The position numbers and the translations under genes were made by a program. From Pararhizobium sp. (GTDB lineage Bacteria; Pseudomonadota; Alphaproteobacteria; Rhizobiales; Rhizobiaceae), in contig CP051237.1 in the NCBI GenBank assembly GCA_017794825.1, positions 186,001 to 250,000 on the forward strand: a DNA stretch of 64,000 nt. Reading direction: 5' to 3'. The notes under the pieces are model-generated. The model was not told where the DNA came from and made no database searches. It worked only from the letters and a program-made list of their open reading frames with translations. Numbering within the stretch: position 1 is the stretch's first letter; each line of letters begins with the position of its first letter. Shown here one piece after another: positions 34,924 through 44,312 of the stretch.

Positions 34924-35296
34924 CTTCCCATTGCTTGAGAGAAATGGGAGCCAAGAAGCAGGCGGCGTTTTCCTTTTCCTTAGCCGGATGACGCGTCTCA
35001 TGCTCAGCGCAAATCGTAATCACTCCGCTTTTGAAACGGTTTGGCTTGCAACCTGCGAAAAAACGTGTACAAGCGCGCTGTTCGAAACACCTGGTCATTT
35101 GGCTGGGGGCTGAACGGAGGGCCGTCCGCTTCATAACGGACGACAGGAAGAAAAGTCTTCCGGCCTCCCGTGTCTCCGCTCTCGACCGTCTCGAAACGAA
35201 CGCCTTTCCTGATTCCGCTTGCGCGGTCGGAAGGTCGTTGAGGCTTAGCCGCCTTTGCCGGGTGATGAATTGAAACGAAGGAAAGGCAAGTCATTC
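34924..35296. other. rpiR-rpsF intergenic region and rpsF leader
   Basis: This 373-bp gap holds the rpsF promoter and a long untranslated leader. Two clean hairpins occur: CGTCCG (35123-35128) / CGGACG (35137-35142), and GGAAGA (35146-35151) / TCTTCC (35156-35161) with a 4-base loop. In many bacteria a S6-S18 binding leader precedes rpsF; I cannot confirm its consensus here. No protein gene is credible. Confidence 0.4.
35045..35073 (+). promoter_or_regulatory. Candidate promoter for the rpsF operon
   Basis: CTTGCA at 35045-35050, a 17-base spacer and TACAAG at 35068-35073 resemble the alphaproteobacterial CTTGAC-N17 pattern. It would give a leader of about 215 bases before rpsF. The minus-10 is weak. 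Confidence 0.3.
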
Positions 35297-35689
35297 ATGG
35301 CTCTCTACGAACATGTATTCCTTGCTCGGCAGGACGTATCCGGACAGCAGGTCGAAGCCCTTGTGGAACAGTTCAAGGGTATTATCGAAAGCAATGGCGG
35401 ATCAGTCGGGCGCATTGAAAACTGGGGACTGAAGTCCCTCACCTATCGCATCAACAAAAACCGTAAAGCGAATTACACGCTGATGAACCTCGACGCGCCT
35501 GCAGACGCCGTCAAGGAAATGGAACGCCAGATGCGCATCAACGAAGATGTGCTGCGTTACATGACCATCCGCGTCGACGAACTTGAAGAAGGTCCGTCCG
35601 CCATGATGCAGAAGCGCGACCGCGACGACCGCCGAGGCGGCCGTGATCGCGACGACCGTCCGCGTCGTCCGCGCGAAGACCGCAACTAA
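35297..35689 (+). CDS. rpsF: 30S ribosomal protein S6
   Basis: S6 of the small-subunit platform, which pairs with S18. From the ATG at 35297 it has 130 residues starting [20 protein letters not shown], with [17 protein letters not shown] and [18 protein letters not shown]. The C-terminal tail is a run of Arg and Asp ([14 protein letters not shown]), as in other alphaproteobacteria. A longer in-frame start at 35255 is rejected. It is followed 12 bp later by rpsR. Confidence 0.97.
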   Translation: MALYEHVFLARQDVSGQQVEALVEQFKGIIESNGGSVGRIENWGLKSLTYRINKNRKANYTLMNLDAPADAVKEMERQMRINEDVLRYMTIRVDELEEGPSAMMQKRDRDDRRGGRDRDDRPRRPREDRN

Positions 35690-35701
35690 GGGGGCCTGAC
35701 A

Positions 35702-35950
35702 ATGGTAGACATCAATCAGATTCCGACACGGCGTCCGTTCCACCGTCGCCGCAAGACATGCCCGTTCTCCGGCGCAAACGCACCGAAGATCGACTACAAG
35801 GACGTTCGCCTGCTGCAGCGCTATATCTCCGAGCGCGGCAAGATCGTTCCGTCCCGCATCACTGCGGTCAGTCAGAAAAAGCAGCGCGAACTCGCCCGTG
35901 CGATCAAGCGCGCGCGCTTCCTGGGTCTGCTGCCTTATCTCGTAAAGTAG
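35702..35950 (+). CDS. rpsR: 30S ribosomal protein S18
   Basis: An 82-residue S18 with [40 protein letters not shown] and the C-terminal [18 protein letters not shown]. It lies between rpsF and a DUF2232 membrane-protein gene, the usual rhizobial order, with GGGGGCC just before the ATG region. Confidence 0.98.
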   Translation: MVDINQIPTRRPFHRRRKTCPFSGANAPKIDYKDVRLLQRYISERGKIVPSRITAVSQKKQRELARAIKRARFLGLLPYLVK

Positions 35951-36108
35951 GGCGACCTGCAAAAGCTGGTCGGGGCGCCGCCCCGGCTTCGGCCGCCGTG
36001 ATGGGCGCGGCGGCCCTGAAACCAAAACCCCGAGTTGGGGCGACCGGATACCAAGATACTGCTTCCGGATTTGCCTCTAACTGCTTGAACAAGCAGGACA
36101 GCGAAACG

Positions 36109-37074
36109 ATGAACACCGCGACTCAATCCATTGTTATTGGCATACTCGCCGGGATTACCTCGGCGATGCTGGTTCTGAGCGCGTTTTCGCTCCCGCTTCT
36201 GAACTTCCTTTTCCTGTTTCTGTCACTCATCCCGGTGCTGGTCGCCGGAATCGGCTGGTCGAACCGCGCCGGTATTGCCGCAGTCGTCACCGGCGCAATC
36301 GTTCTTGGCATTGCCGCCGCTCCGTTTGTCGCAATGGTGTTCGCGGGGGCTTTGTTCGCGCCAGCTGCATGGATTGCGCATCTGACAAACTTGGCGCGCC
36401 CCGCAGACGAAATCGGCGGACCGGAAGGCGAGTTGGCGTGGTATCCGCTATCGCGCATATTCCTGTACATCTGTGGAATTTCGGCCGCGCTGTCATCCGT
36501 GCAAGTTCTCGCAATGGGTGAGACGCAGGAAATCCGCGACACCTATCTGATGTTGCTGCAAGACTTTCTCGCACAGACCCCGGAAGCCGAAACTATATCC
36601 CTCAGCTCGATGGAAGCCGCAATCGACCAATTTCTCGCAGTGATGCCGTTCCTGCTGGGCGCATTCTTCGTGCTGCTGCTCTTTTTCGGCTGGTACGTGT
36701 CAGCAAGACTGACAGACAAATTCCGGCGTGCGAAGCGACCCCGCGACGACCTTCCCGCGCGACTTCGTATGCAGCCGATCGCTATACCAATCCTTGGCGC
36801 AGGGCTCATCGTCTACTTCGTGGGCGGCGGCCTGTCTGCTGCCGGATTGGCGATAACGGGCGCCTTTTCCGCCGGCTTCACCCTGTCCGGCCTCGCCATG
36901 CTGCACTTTGCCACCCGCGGAAAACCCTGGCGCTTGCTGATTCTCTGGTTTGCCTATGTTGTGGTCTTCATCGCTTCGATGATGCCGCTCGTGGCCTTCT
37001 TCATCGCCGGCCTGTTCGGGACTGCCCGGGCAACGGCGCCAACATCTCCAAACAAGAACGACACAACGACCTGA
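36109..37074 (+). CDS. DUF2232 membrane protein
   Basis: A 321-residue inner-membrane protein with about eight hydrophobic helices, beginning [20 protein letters not shown]. It fits the DUF2232 family, which in alphaproteobacteria is encoded between rpsR and rplI; function is not known. The frame is open back to 35758, but that part overlaps rpsR out of frame and lacks coding character. The ATG at 36109 opens the first membrane helix. It ends 13 bp before rplI, so it belongs to the ribosomal-protein transcript. Confidence 0.85.
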   Translation: MNTATQSIVIGILAGITSAMLVLSAFSLPLLNFLFLFLSLIPVLVAGIGWSNRAGIAAVVTGAIVLGIAAAPFVAMVFAGALFAPAAWIAHLTNLARPADEIGGPEGELAWYPLSRIFLYICGISAALSSVQVLAMGETQEIRDTYLMLLQDFLAQTPEAETISLSSMEAAIDQFLAVMPFLLGAFFVLLLFFGWYVSARLTDKFRRAKRPRDDLPARLRMQPIAIPILGAGLIVYFVGGGLSAAGLAITGAFSAGFTLSGLAMLHFATRGKPWRLLILWFAYVVVFIASMMPLVAFFIAGLFGTARATAPTSPNKNDTTT

Positions 37075-37087
37075 AAGGACTTATACA

Positions 37088-37729
37088 ATGGACGTCATTC
37101 TTCTCGAACGCGTGGCCAAGCTCGGCCAGATGGGCGACACCGTCAAGGTGCGCGACGGTTATGCCCGCAACTATCTCCTGCCGCAGGGAAAGGCGCTACG
37201 CGCCAGCGAAGCTAACAAGGCCCGCTTCGAATCTGAACGGGCGCAGCTTGAGGCTCGCAACCTCGAACGTCGCGGCGAAGCGCAGCAGGTTGCCGACAAG
37301 CTTGAAGGTTCATCCTTCATCGTCGTGCGGGCAGCCGGCGAAACCGGTCAGCTCTACGGCTCGGTCGCGGCTCGCGATGTGGTTGAAATACTCGACCGTG
37401 AAGGATTCAGCATCGGACGCAACCAGGTCGAGCTGCAAAACCCGATCAAGACCATTGGACTGCACGACGTCATTATCTCTCTTCATGCTGAAGTCGAGGT
37501 GAAGATCGAACTCAACGTCGCTCGTTCCGCCGACGAAGCCGAAAGACAGGCCAAGGGAGAAGACCTGACCTCCGCCGAAGCCATTTACGGCGTCGATGAG
37601 GAAGAAGACGTCAACGCCGAGGAACTTTTCGAGGAAGGCGTTGAATTTGAAACCGCCGAATCCGACGAACTTGGCGAAGAAGCTGCGGAAGAAGCAGACG
37701 ACACTGCAGAAGACGAAGAAAAGGCCTGA
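37088..37729 (+). CDS. rplI: 50S ribosomal protein L9
   Basis: L9 binds 23S rRNA and reaches across to the neighbouring ribosome. The N-terminal domain [20 protein letters not shown] and [17 protein letters not shown], the long helix, and the C-terminal domain [16 protein letters not shown] are all present. At 213 residues it is longer than E. coli L9 (149) because of an acidic tail from about residue 165, rich in Glu, Asp and Ala, common in rhizobia. An intrinsic terminator follows 27 bp downstream. Confidence 0.97.
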   Translation: MDVILLERVAKLGQMGDTVKVRDGYARNYLLPQGKALRASEANKARFESERAQLEARNLERRGEAQQVADKLEGSSFIVVRAAGETGQLYGSVAARDVVEILDREGFSIGRNQVELQNPIKTIGLHDVIISLHAEVEVKIELNVARSADEAERQAKGEDLTSAEAIYGVDEEEDVNAEELFEEGVEFETAESDELGEEAAEEADDTAEDEEKA

Positions 37730-37755
37730 GGAAACTCTTCCTCGCGGCTTTATCG

Positions 37756-37785
37756 ATGCCCGGTCAATGACCGGGCATTTTTATA
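37756..37785 (+). terminator. Intrinsic terminator after rplI
   Basis: A stem of 10-bp arms (ATGCCCGGTC / GACCGGGCAT) with a 3-base loop, followed by TTTTTAT. It ends the rpsF-rpsR-DUF2232-rplI transcript. Confidence 0.88.
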
Positions 37786-37863
37786 TTGTGGCATTCGTAT
37801 CACAGTCTGACGCATGATACTGGATTATCAGCTTTTTCGTTGTTACAGTCGCTCGAAACAATG

Positions 37864-37877
37864 CCGAATTTATTCGG
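37864..37877. promoter_or_regulatory. Palindrome upstream of the cyclopropane synthase gene
   Basis: CCGAAT and ATTCGG flank a central TT, a 14-bp dyad 33 bp before the GTG start. It lies where a regulator or transcription start would be expected. The two-base centre makes it more likely a DNA site than an RNA hairpin. Confidence 0.3.
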
Positions 37878-37910
37878 TGACAGAGACTGACAAGCACGAG
37901 GCCTATTGTC

Positions 37911-39185
37911 GTGGACCGTTTTCTTGAGCGATTGATAAACAGACTGGTCAAGTCGGGAAATTTGACCGTAACTTTTGCGGGAGGAAGGACTAGCAGGTTT
38001 GGAGACGGTGCGGGCCAACCGGTTCATCTCCGCCTCAATAGCAAGAAAGCCGAACGGGAGATCCTGCTCGATCCGTCGCTCAAATTCGCCGAAGCCTTCA
38101 TGGATGGCGATATCGACATGGTCCAGGGCGATATCTACGACTTTCTCGAAGTGATTTTCGAGAATGCTGGCTCCAACGCAACCACATCCTCGGCCTGGCT
38201 CAAGGTTGTGGACGGCCTGCGCCGCGCCGTGTCCCATCTCGGCGACTGGAATACACTCGGTCGCTCGCGGGCGAATGTCCAGCATCACTACGATCTGTCC
38301 GGCGAACTGTACGACCTGTTTCTGGATTCCGATCGCCAGTATTCCTGCGCCTACTATGAAAAGCCGGATTTCGATCTTGCCGAGGCCCAGCTCGCCAAGA
38401 AGAAACATATTGCGGCGAAGCTCTACATGGACCGGGACGACCTGTCGGTGCTTGATATCGGGTCCGGCTGGGGCGGCATGGGACTTCACCTCGCCCGCGA
38501 ATTCAATGCTCGCGTCACGGGCGTGACCCTGTCCGATGAACAGTTCAACGTCTCGAACCGCAGGGCCCGCGATGAAGGGCTCGCTGCACAGGCCGAGTTC
38601 AAGCTGCTCGACTATCGCAAGATCGAACAGAAATTCGACCGAATCGTTTCGGTCGGCATGTTCGAACATGTCGGAAAAAAACACTACCAGACCTATTTCG
38701 ACAAATGCGCGAAGATACTCGACGACGATGGCGTCATGCTGCTGCATACGATCGGCCAGACCCATCCGCCTACCCCGACCAACGCCTTCATAAAGAAGTA
38801 TATTTTCCCCGGGGGCTACATTCCGTCCCTGTCTGAAATGCTGCCAGCCATCGAGCGATCCGGTCTCGCGGTGACCGATGTCGAGATACTGAGGCTGCAC
38901 TACGCCGAAACGCTCAAAGCCTGGCGCGAGGCATTCATGCTTAACCGCGACAAGGCGAAAGAGCTTTACCATGAACGTTTCTGCCGAATGTGGGAATTCT
39001 ATCTCGCGTCGTCCGAATCGGGTTTCCGCCATCAGGATCTCGTCGTCTTCCAGATCCAGATGGCGAAGAAAGTTGATACGCTGCCGATCGTGCGCGATTA
39101 CATCACCGAGATGGAGCACGCGCCTGTCAGGGCTACCCCCGCGGTCTCCCGCGCCGAAGTGAGACAGCCCGTCGCGGCGAAGTAG
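37911..39185 (+). CDS. Cyclopropane-fatty-acyl-phospholipid synthase family methyltransferase
   Basis: A SAM-dependent enzyme of 424 residues predicted to add a methylene bridge to unsaturated acyl chains of membrane phospholipids. The N-terminal lipid-binding region includes FAEAFMDGDIDMVQGDIYDF. The methyltransferase core has HHYDLSGELYDLFLDSDRQY, YSCAYYE, the SAM motif VLDIGSGWGGMGLHLA, and SVGMFEHVGKKHY. The bicarbonate-site His and Glu regions are compatible with activity. The start is GTG with GAGG about 10 bases upstream. It lies between the rplI terminator and dnaB as a single-gene unit. Confidence 0.92.
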   Translation: MDRFLERLINRLVKSGNLTVTFAGGRTSRFGDGAGQPVHLRLNSKKAEREILLDPSLKFAEAFMDGDIDMVQGDIYDFLEVIFENAGSNATTSSAWLKVVDGLRRAVSHLGDWNTLGRSRANVQHHYDLSGELYDLFLDSDRQYSCAYYEKPDFDLAEAQLAKKKHIAAKLYMDRDDLSVLDIGSGWGGMGLHLAREFNARVTGVTLSDEQFNVSNRRARDEGLAAQAEFKLLDYRKIEQKFDRIVSVGMFEHVGKKHYQTYFDKCAKILDDDGVMLLHTIGQTHPPTPTNAFIKKYIFPGGYIPSLSEMLPAIERSGLAVTDVEILRLHYAETLKAWREAFMLNRDKAKELYHERFCRMWEFYLASSESGFRHQDLVVFQIQMAKKVDTLPIVRDYITEMEHAPVRATPAVSRAEVRQPVAAK

Positions 39186-39520
39186 CGTTTCCAAACTTCG
39201 TTTGCCGATTGCTTTCTGACGGAACTGATTCGCTACCCGGCGGCGTCTGAAGCAATCAAGGCGAACAGGCTTCAAGACCTCGCCGCTTCTCCGCCGCAAC
39301 TTTGATTCCCTTTCGCCTGTCAAACAGAATCAGCTATCAATTGTATTTCCACATGAGGCTTGTGGACATTGAGCATGGCTGGACCATTTTTCGACTTTCG
39401 CCTGATTTTGCGCCTATACCGGTCGCCCGTAAGGCAGACGATTTCCAGCGCGACCGCGGCGCAACAAGCCGTCAGGTGAACCAGCCCGCATTTCTACGGG
39501 TTCATTGAAGAAGGGATATT
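39186..39520. other. Intergenic region upstream of dnaB
   Basis: A 335-bp gap holding the dnaB promoter, with no convincing minus-35/minus-10 pair. A weak stem CAAAC / GTTTG at 39192-39204 follows the cyclopropane synthase gene but lacks a T-run. A 68-codon frame at 39302-39508 has no recognisable protein. GAAGAAGGGAT before 39521 is the dnaB ribosome-binding region. Confidence 0.4.
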
Positions 39521-41047
39521 ATGAGCGACCCGGCAAGACGCATCGACCAGAGCGCCAACAATAACAACAACAGCATCTACCGCGAGGCGCCTGGAAACAT
39601 CGAGGCCGAACAGGCGCTGCTGGGCGCCATTCTCGTGAACAACGACGCCTATTACCGTGTCTCTGACTTTCTAAAGCCGATTCATCTGCACGAGCCGCTT
39701 CATCGCAAGATTTACGAGGTGGCCGGCGAAATTATCCGCATGGGAAAGACGGCCAACCCCGTTACCATCAAGACCTTCCTGCCGGCGGATGAAAAGGTTG
39801 GCGAGATGACGATCGCGCAATATCTCGCGCGTCTCGCAGCCGAAGCTGTCACCATCATCAATGCGGAAGACTATGGCCGCGCCATCTACGACCTGGCCTT
39901 AAGGCGCGCATTGATCACGATTGGCGAGGACATGGTCAACATCGCCTTCGACGCGCCATTGGACATGCCGCCCCAAAGCCAGATCGAGGACGCCGAACGC
40001 CGCCTTTTCGAACTCGCCGAGACCGGGCGCTACGACGGCGGTTTTCAGAGTTTCAACGACGCAGTCGCGCTCGCAATCGACATGGCCGGCGCAGCCTATC
40101 AGCGCGATGGCGGGCTTTCGGGCATCTCCACCGGCATTCACACCCTCGACCGCCGAATGGGCGGTCTCCAGCCATCCGACCTTATCATCCTCGCTGGACG
40201 TCCGGGCATGGGCAAGACCTCGCTCGCGACCAATATCGCCTACAACATCGCAAAGGCTTACAGAGCCGAAGTGCAGGCGGATGGTTCGTCGAAGGCGATC
40301 AATGGAGGCGTCGTCGGATTCTATTCGCTGGAAATGTCGTCCGAACAACTCGCGACCCGAATCATTTCCGAACAGACTGAGATCCCCTCTTCGAAAATTC
40401 GCCGGGGCGAGATCACGGAAGCCGATTTCGAGCTTCTCGTCGGATGCTCCCAGGAAATGCAAAAGGTGCCGCTCTTTATCGACCAGACGGGCGGCATTTC
40501 AATCGCCCAGCTGGCGGCGCGCGCGCGCCGGCTGAAGCGTCAGCGCGGTCTTGACCTGCTGGTCATCGACTATGTGCAGCTGATGACCGGCTCGAAGAAG
40601 TCGAACGACAATCGCGTTCAGGAAATCACCGAGATCACCACCGGTCTGAAGGCGCTTGCCAAGGAGCTCGCAGTTCCGGTCATCGCGCTGTCGCAGCTAT
40701 CGCGTCAGGTGGAAAACCGCGACGACAAGCGCCCGCAGCTTTCCGACCTTAGAGAATCGGGTTCGATCGAACAGGACGCAGACGTGGTGCTCTTCGTCTA
40801 TCGCGAGGAGTATTACGTCAAGAACCAGGAACCACGCCGCACGCCTGAAGAAGTTTCGGGCAACATAAAGACCGAGGAATATCTTCGCTGGGAAGAAAAG
40901 ATGATGAAGGTACGCGGCACCGCTGACGTCATCGTAGCCAAACAGCGACACGGCCCAACCGGCACGGTATCTCTCGGTTTCCAGGACGAATTTACGCGCT
41001 TTTCCGACCTTGCGGACAGTTCCTATTCGCAATACAGCCATGAATAA
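39521..41047 (+). CDS. dnaB: Replicative DNA helicase
   Basis: Hexameric 5'-3' helicase of the replication fork. Of its 508 residues, the N-terminal DnaB domain (about 20-125) starts NIEAEQALLGAILVNNDAYY and the RecA-like ATPase domain (about 195-495) contains the Walker A AGRPGMGKTSLATNIAY, Walker B LLVIDYVQLM, SQLSRQVENRDDKRPQLSDL and RHGPTGTVSLGFQ. No intein is present. It is upstream of alr and radA as in other rhizobia. Confidence 0.98.
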   Translation: MSDPARRIDQSANNNNNSIYREAPGNIEAEQALLGAILVNNDAYYRVSDFLKPIHLHEPLHRKIYEVAGEIIRMGKTANPVTIKTFLPADEKVGEMTIAQYLARLAAEAVTIINAEDYGRAIYDLALRRALITIGEDMVNIAFDAPLDMPPQSQIEDAERRLFELAETGRYDGGFQSFNDAVALAIDMAGAAYQRDGGLSGISTGIHTLDRRMGGLQPSDLIILAGRPGMGKTSLATNIAYNIAKAYRAEVQADGSSKAINGGVVGFYSLEMSSEQLATRIISEQTEIPSSKIRRGEITEADFELLVGCSQEMQKVPLFIDQTGGISIAQLAARARRLKRQRGLDLLVIDYVQLMTGSKKSNDNRVQEITEITTGLKALAKELAVPVIALSQLSRQVENRDDKRPQLSDLRESGSIEQDADVVLFVYREEYYVKNQEPRRTPEEVSGNIKTEEYLRWEEKMMKVRGTADVIVAKQRHGPTGTVSLGFQDEFTRFSDLADSSYSQYSHE

Positions 41048-41064
41048 AATGGACAGACGGCGGA

Positions 41065-42258
41065 TTGGCTGAACTTTTGAAGGTTGACGAGATCGACGGC
41101 GCGATTGCGAGCGATGACGGTTACGGGGCGCGACTGACAGTCGACCTCGATGCGCTCGTGAGTAACTGGAGGAGTTGTTGCGCCATGAGCGGCAACGCGC
41201 GTTGCGCGGCAGTCGTCAAGGCCGACGCCTACGGGCTCGGCGCCGTCCCCGCAGTAAGCGCCCTCTATGAGGCAGGCTGCAGGGATTTGTTCGTGGCGAC
41301 AGCCCGCGAAGGCGCCGAATTGCGTCGGCATGCGCCCAACGCCCGCATCTATGTCATGAATTGCATGCTTCCTGGCATCGAGACGATTTGCCGGGCGGCC
41401 GAACTGGTTCCGGTTCTCGCTTCAATGGAACAGGTCGCATGGTGGTCGGCGCATTGCATCGAAGTGAACGATCACCCGTGCGCCCTTCAGGTCGACACCG
41501 GCATGAACAGGTTGGGGGTAACCGTCGAAGACGCGTTGGACCTTGCCGGCGATGTTTCGCGACCAGCCGGCTTTGTGCCGGTCCTGGTGATGAGCCACCT
41601 CGCCAGTTCCGACGATCCGGATCATCCTCAAAATGCAGCTCAACTGGAGCGGTTCCGGCGGGTTGCGGACGCATTCGACGGCGTCGAGGCAAGCCTTGCT
41701 GCATCTGCCGGCATCCTGCTCGGACCGGACTATCACTTTGACCTAACGCGTCCGGGCATCGCCCTTTACGGCGGACGGGCGGCGAACCGGGGCGACACTC
41801 CGCTTCTTGCGGTCGCCACCGCCGAAGCGCGTATCATGACGATCCGGCAGGCCCGCGCCGGAGAAACGGTCAGTTACGGCGCGACTGTAGAGCTTTCGAG
41901 GGACAGCCGCATCGCCGTATGCTCCATCGGATACGCCGACGGCTATCTGCGTTCCGTCTCGGGGTCGGGCGTTCCATTACGCGATGTTGTTGGAAACGGC
42001 GCCAGCGGTTGGATCAACGGACAGGCAGCGCCGGTTCTCGGGCGCGTGACAATGGACATCACCGCCTTCGACATCACCGACCTGCCGGCCGACAGCGTTT
42101 CAGTCGGAGATTTCATCGAACTATTCGGCCTGAACATGCCGCTCGACGACGTCGCCCATGCAGCGGGCACAATTGGCTACGAGCTTCTGACATCGCTCGG
42201 CAAACGCTATCGCCGCCACTATATCCGGCCGCAATCGGAATCATCCGGCCATGGCTAA
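41065..42258 (+). CDS. alr: Alanine racemase
   Basis: A pyridoxal-phosphate enzyme supplying D-alanine for peptidoglycan. The 397 residues include the Schiff-base Lys in AAVVKADAYGLGA, QVDTGMNRLGV, the catalytic Tyr in AVCSIGYADGYLRS, and VGRVTMDI-like LGRVTMDITAFD. No ATG or GTG is available in frame upstream of the core, so a TTG at 41065 (GCGGA just before it) is used; the next upstream in-frame stop is at 41041. Its 3' end overlaps radA by 8 bp. Confidence 0.95.
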   Translation: MAELLKVDEIDGAIASDDGYGARLTVDLDALVSNWRSCCAMSGNARCAAVVKADAYGLGAVPAVSALYEAGCRDLFVATAREGAELRRHAPNARIYVMNCMLPGIETICRAAELVPVLASMEQVAWWSAHCIEVNDHPCALQVDTGMNRLGVTVEDALDLAGDVSRPAGFVPVLVMSHLASSDDPDHPQNAAQLERFRRVADAFDGVEASLAASAGILLGPDYHFDLTRPGIALYGGRAANRGDTPLLAVATAEARIMTIRQARAGETVSYGATVELSRDSRIAVCSIGYADGYLRSVSGSGVPLRDVVGNGASGWINGQAAPVLGRVTMDITAFDITDLPADSVSVGDFIELFGLNMPLDDVAHAAGTIGYELLTSLGKRYRRHYIRPQSESSGHG

Positions 42259-43651
42259 AGTCAGAACACGCTTCGTCTGCCAAAACTGCGGGTCCGTTTA
42301 CGGACAATGGTCAGGCCGGTGCGACAATTGCGGTGAGTGGAACACGATCGTCGAAGATAATCCATCAGCCGGGATTGGCGGTGGTCCGCAGCGCAACGCC
42401 AGGAAGGGCCGCCCTGTCGCGCTCACGCCGCTTTCCGGCGAGATCGAGGACGCGCCGCGCATATCGAGCGGCATTGCCGAACTCGACCGCGTGACCGGCG
42501 GAGGCTTTGTGCGCGGCTCAGCCGTGCTCGTCGGCGGCGATCCCGGCATCGGCAAATCAACGCTGTTGATGCAGGCGGCTGCGGCGCTTTCCCGCAGCGG
42601 CGCCAGCGTCATCTATGTTTCCGGCGAGGAAGCGACGGCACAAGTGCGGTTGCGCGCGCAGCGGCTCGGCGCAGCCGACAGCAATGTCATGCTGGCGGCT
42701 GAAACCAATGTCGAGGACATATTGGCCACGCTCGACCAGAACAAGCGGCCGGATTTCGTGATCGTCGATTCCATCCAGACGCTCTGGAGCGATTTCGCGG
42801 ACTCGGCGCCGGGAACGGTTACACAGGTGCGCACGGGCGCACAGGCGATGATCCGCTTCGCGAAGCAGACGGGCGCAGCGGTCGTCCTCGTCGGGCATGT
42901 CACCAAGGACGGCCAGATCGCCGGACCGCGGGTGGTCGAACACATGGTCGACGGCGTGCTGTATTTCGAAGGCGACAGGGGCCACCACTACCGAATTCTG
43001 CGCACCGTCAAGAACCGCTTCGGGCCGACTGACGAGATCGGCGTGTTCGAGATGTCAGACGCAGGTCTGCGTGAAGTCGCCAACCCGTCCGAACTTTTTC
43101 TCGGCGAGCGCAACGAAAAAGCGCCGGGCGCCGCAGTGTTCGCCGGCATGGAAGGCACGCGGCCGGTTCTGGTGGAAGTCCAGGCCCTGGTGTCTCCCTC
43201 GCCGCTCGGTACGCCGCGGCGCGCCGTGGTCGGATGGGATTCAGCGCGACTTTCGATGATTCTTGCTGTCCTCGAATCCCATTGCGGCGTCCGGCTCGGT
43301 CAGCATGACGTCTATCTCAACGTCGCCGGCGGCTATCGGATCACGGAACCCGCGGCGGATCTGGCGATCGCCGCCGCCCTGGTGTCCTCGCTCGCAGGGC
43401 TGGCCCTGCCCGCTGATTGCGTCTATTTCGGCGAGATCAGCCTTTCCGGGGCAGTGCGCCCGGTTGCGCACACGCTGCAGCGACTCAAGGAAGCCGAAAA
43501 GCTCGGATTCGTACAGGCGGTGCTGTCCGGAGGCTCCGCGGATATGCCTGCCAGACCCCACGGAGAATGGAGATTTGTTGAAAACCTGTCCGATCTGGTG
43601 GCGCGCATAGCCGGATCGGATATCCGGGATTTGCAAGACGTCGGGGAATAG
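42251..43651 (+). CDS. radA: DNA repair protein RadA
   Basis: A branch-migration ATPase that helps RecA-mediated recombination. The 466 residues begin with the C4 zinc finger CQNCGSVYGQWSGRCDNCGE. Then come Walker A GGDPGIGKST, the RadA-specific KNRFGPTDEIGVFEM, and a Lon-protease-like C-terminal domain with LNVAGGYRITEPAADLAIAA. It overlaps alr by 8 bp and is followed 79 bp later by cvpA. Confidence 0.97.
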   Translation: MAKVRTRFVCQNCGSVYGQWSGRCDNCGEWNTIVEDNPSAGIGGGPQRNARKGRPVALTPLSGEIEDAPRISSGIAELDRVTGGGFVRGSAVLVGGDPGIGKSTLLMQAAAALSRSGASVIYVSGEEATAQVRLRAQRLGAADSNVMLAAETNVEDILATLDQNKRPDFVIVDSIQTLWSDFADSAPGTVTQVRTGAQAMIRFAKQTGAAVVLVGHVTKDGQIAGPRVVEHMVDGVLYFEGDRGHHYRILRTVKNRFGPTDEIGVFEMSDAGLREVANPSELFLGERNEKAPGAAVFAGMEGTRPVLVEVQALVSPSPLGTPRRAVVGWDSARLSMILAVLESHCGVRLGQHDVYLNVAGGYRITEPAADLAIAAALVSSLAGLALPADCVYFGEISLSGAVRPVAHTLQRLKEAEKLGFVQAVLSGGSADMPARPHGEWRFVENLSDLVARIAGSDIRDLQDVGE

Positions 43652-43730
43652 AATAGTCAGAACCGGAGACGCCGGGTAAGAACCCTGCGCAGTTACAGGC
43701 TTTTCGATTGCATCGCGAGGTTCATTCAAT

Positions 43731-44312
43731 ATGCCGATTACCCTGCTGGACGGATTAGTGCTTGCCGTGACCTTGTTCTCGGCCGTGCTCGCCATGGTCA
43801 GAGGATTCTCACGGGAAGTTCTCGCCGTCGTGTCATGGGCGGCTGCCGCCTTTGCCGCATACAAATTCTATCCCACGCTTCTCCCGTTCGTGCAGCAATA
43901 TGTGTCGAATGACGACGTAGCGTTGATTATTTCAGCCGCGGTCATATTTATCGTGGTGCTGATCGTCGTATCCGTCATCACGATGAAGATCGCCGATTTC
44001 ATCATCGACAGCCGGATCGGCGCACTTGACCGGACCCTGGGTTTCCTGTTCGGCGCGGCGCGTGGTATCCTGCTGGTGGCGGTCGCCATGCTGTTCTTCA
44101 ACTGGCTGGTCGCGCCGCCGCAGCAGCCCGAATGGGTTGCTAACGCGAAATCGAAGCCGATGCTGGATTCGCTCGGGGATCAGCTTGTTAACCTGCTTCC
44201 CGAAGACGCCGATTCATCGATCATCGAGCGACTGCGCGGATCAGAAACAAGTTCTACGGGTTCCGACGATGAGGCTCAAGCAAGTGACTCAGACGCACCA
44301 GACAGCAACTGA
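43731..44312 (+). CDS. CvpA family membrane protein
   Basis: A 193-residue protein of the colicin V production family, with four hydrophobic helices near residues 5-25, 30-48, 62-85 and 100-122. The region ITLLDGLVLAVTLFSAVLAMVRGFSREVLAVV is typical. Its exact role is unsettled, though it is often next to purF and needed for normal envelope or purine behaviour. The C-terminal tail is acidic and Ser-rich. Its last codons overlap the purF start region out of frame. Confidence 0.92.
   Translation: MPITLLDGLVLAVTLFSAVLAMVRGFSREVLAVVSWAAAAFAAYKFYPTLLPFVQQYVSNDDVALIISAAVIFIVVLIVVSVITMKIADFIIDSRIGALDRTLGFLFGAARGILLVAVAMLFFNWLVAPPQQPEWVANAKSKPMLDSLGDQLVNLLPEDADSSIIERLRGSETSSTGSDDEAQASDSDAPDSN

Noticed and set aside
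35758-36108. N-terminal extension of the DUF2232 protein
   Set aside because: It overlaps rpsR in another frame and lacks membrane character; the ATG at 36109 opens the first helix.
37800-39323. 507-codon minus-strand open frame
   Set aside because: Antisense to the cyclopropane-fatty-acid-synthase-like gene, which has complete motifs. No recognisable domain or ribosome site.
39302-39508. 68-codon frame between the cyclopropane synthase gene and dnaB
   Set aside because: No ribosome site, no recognisable protein and no conserved context.
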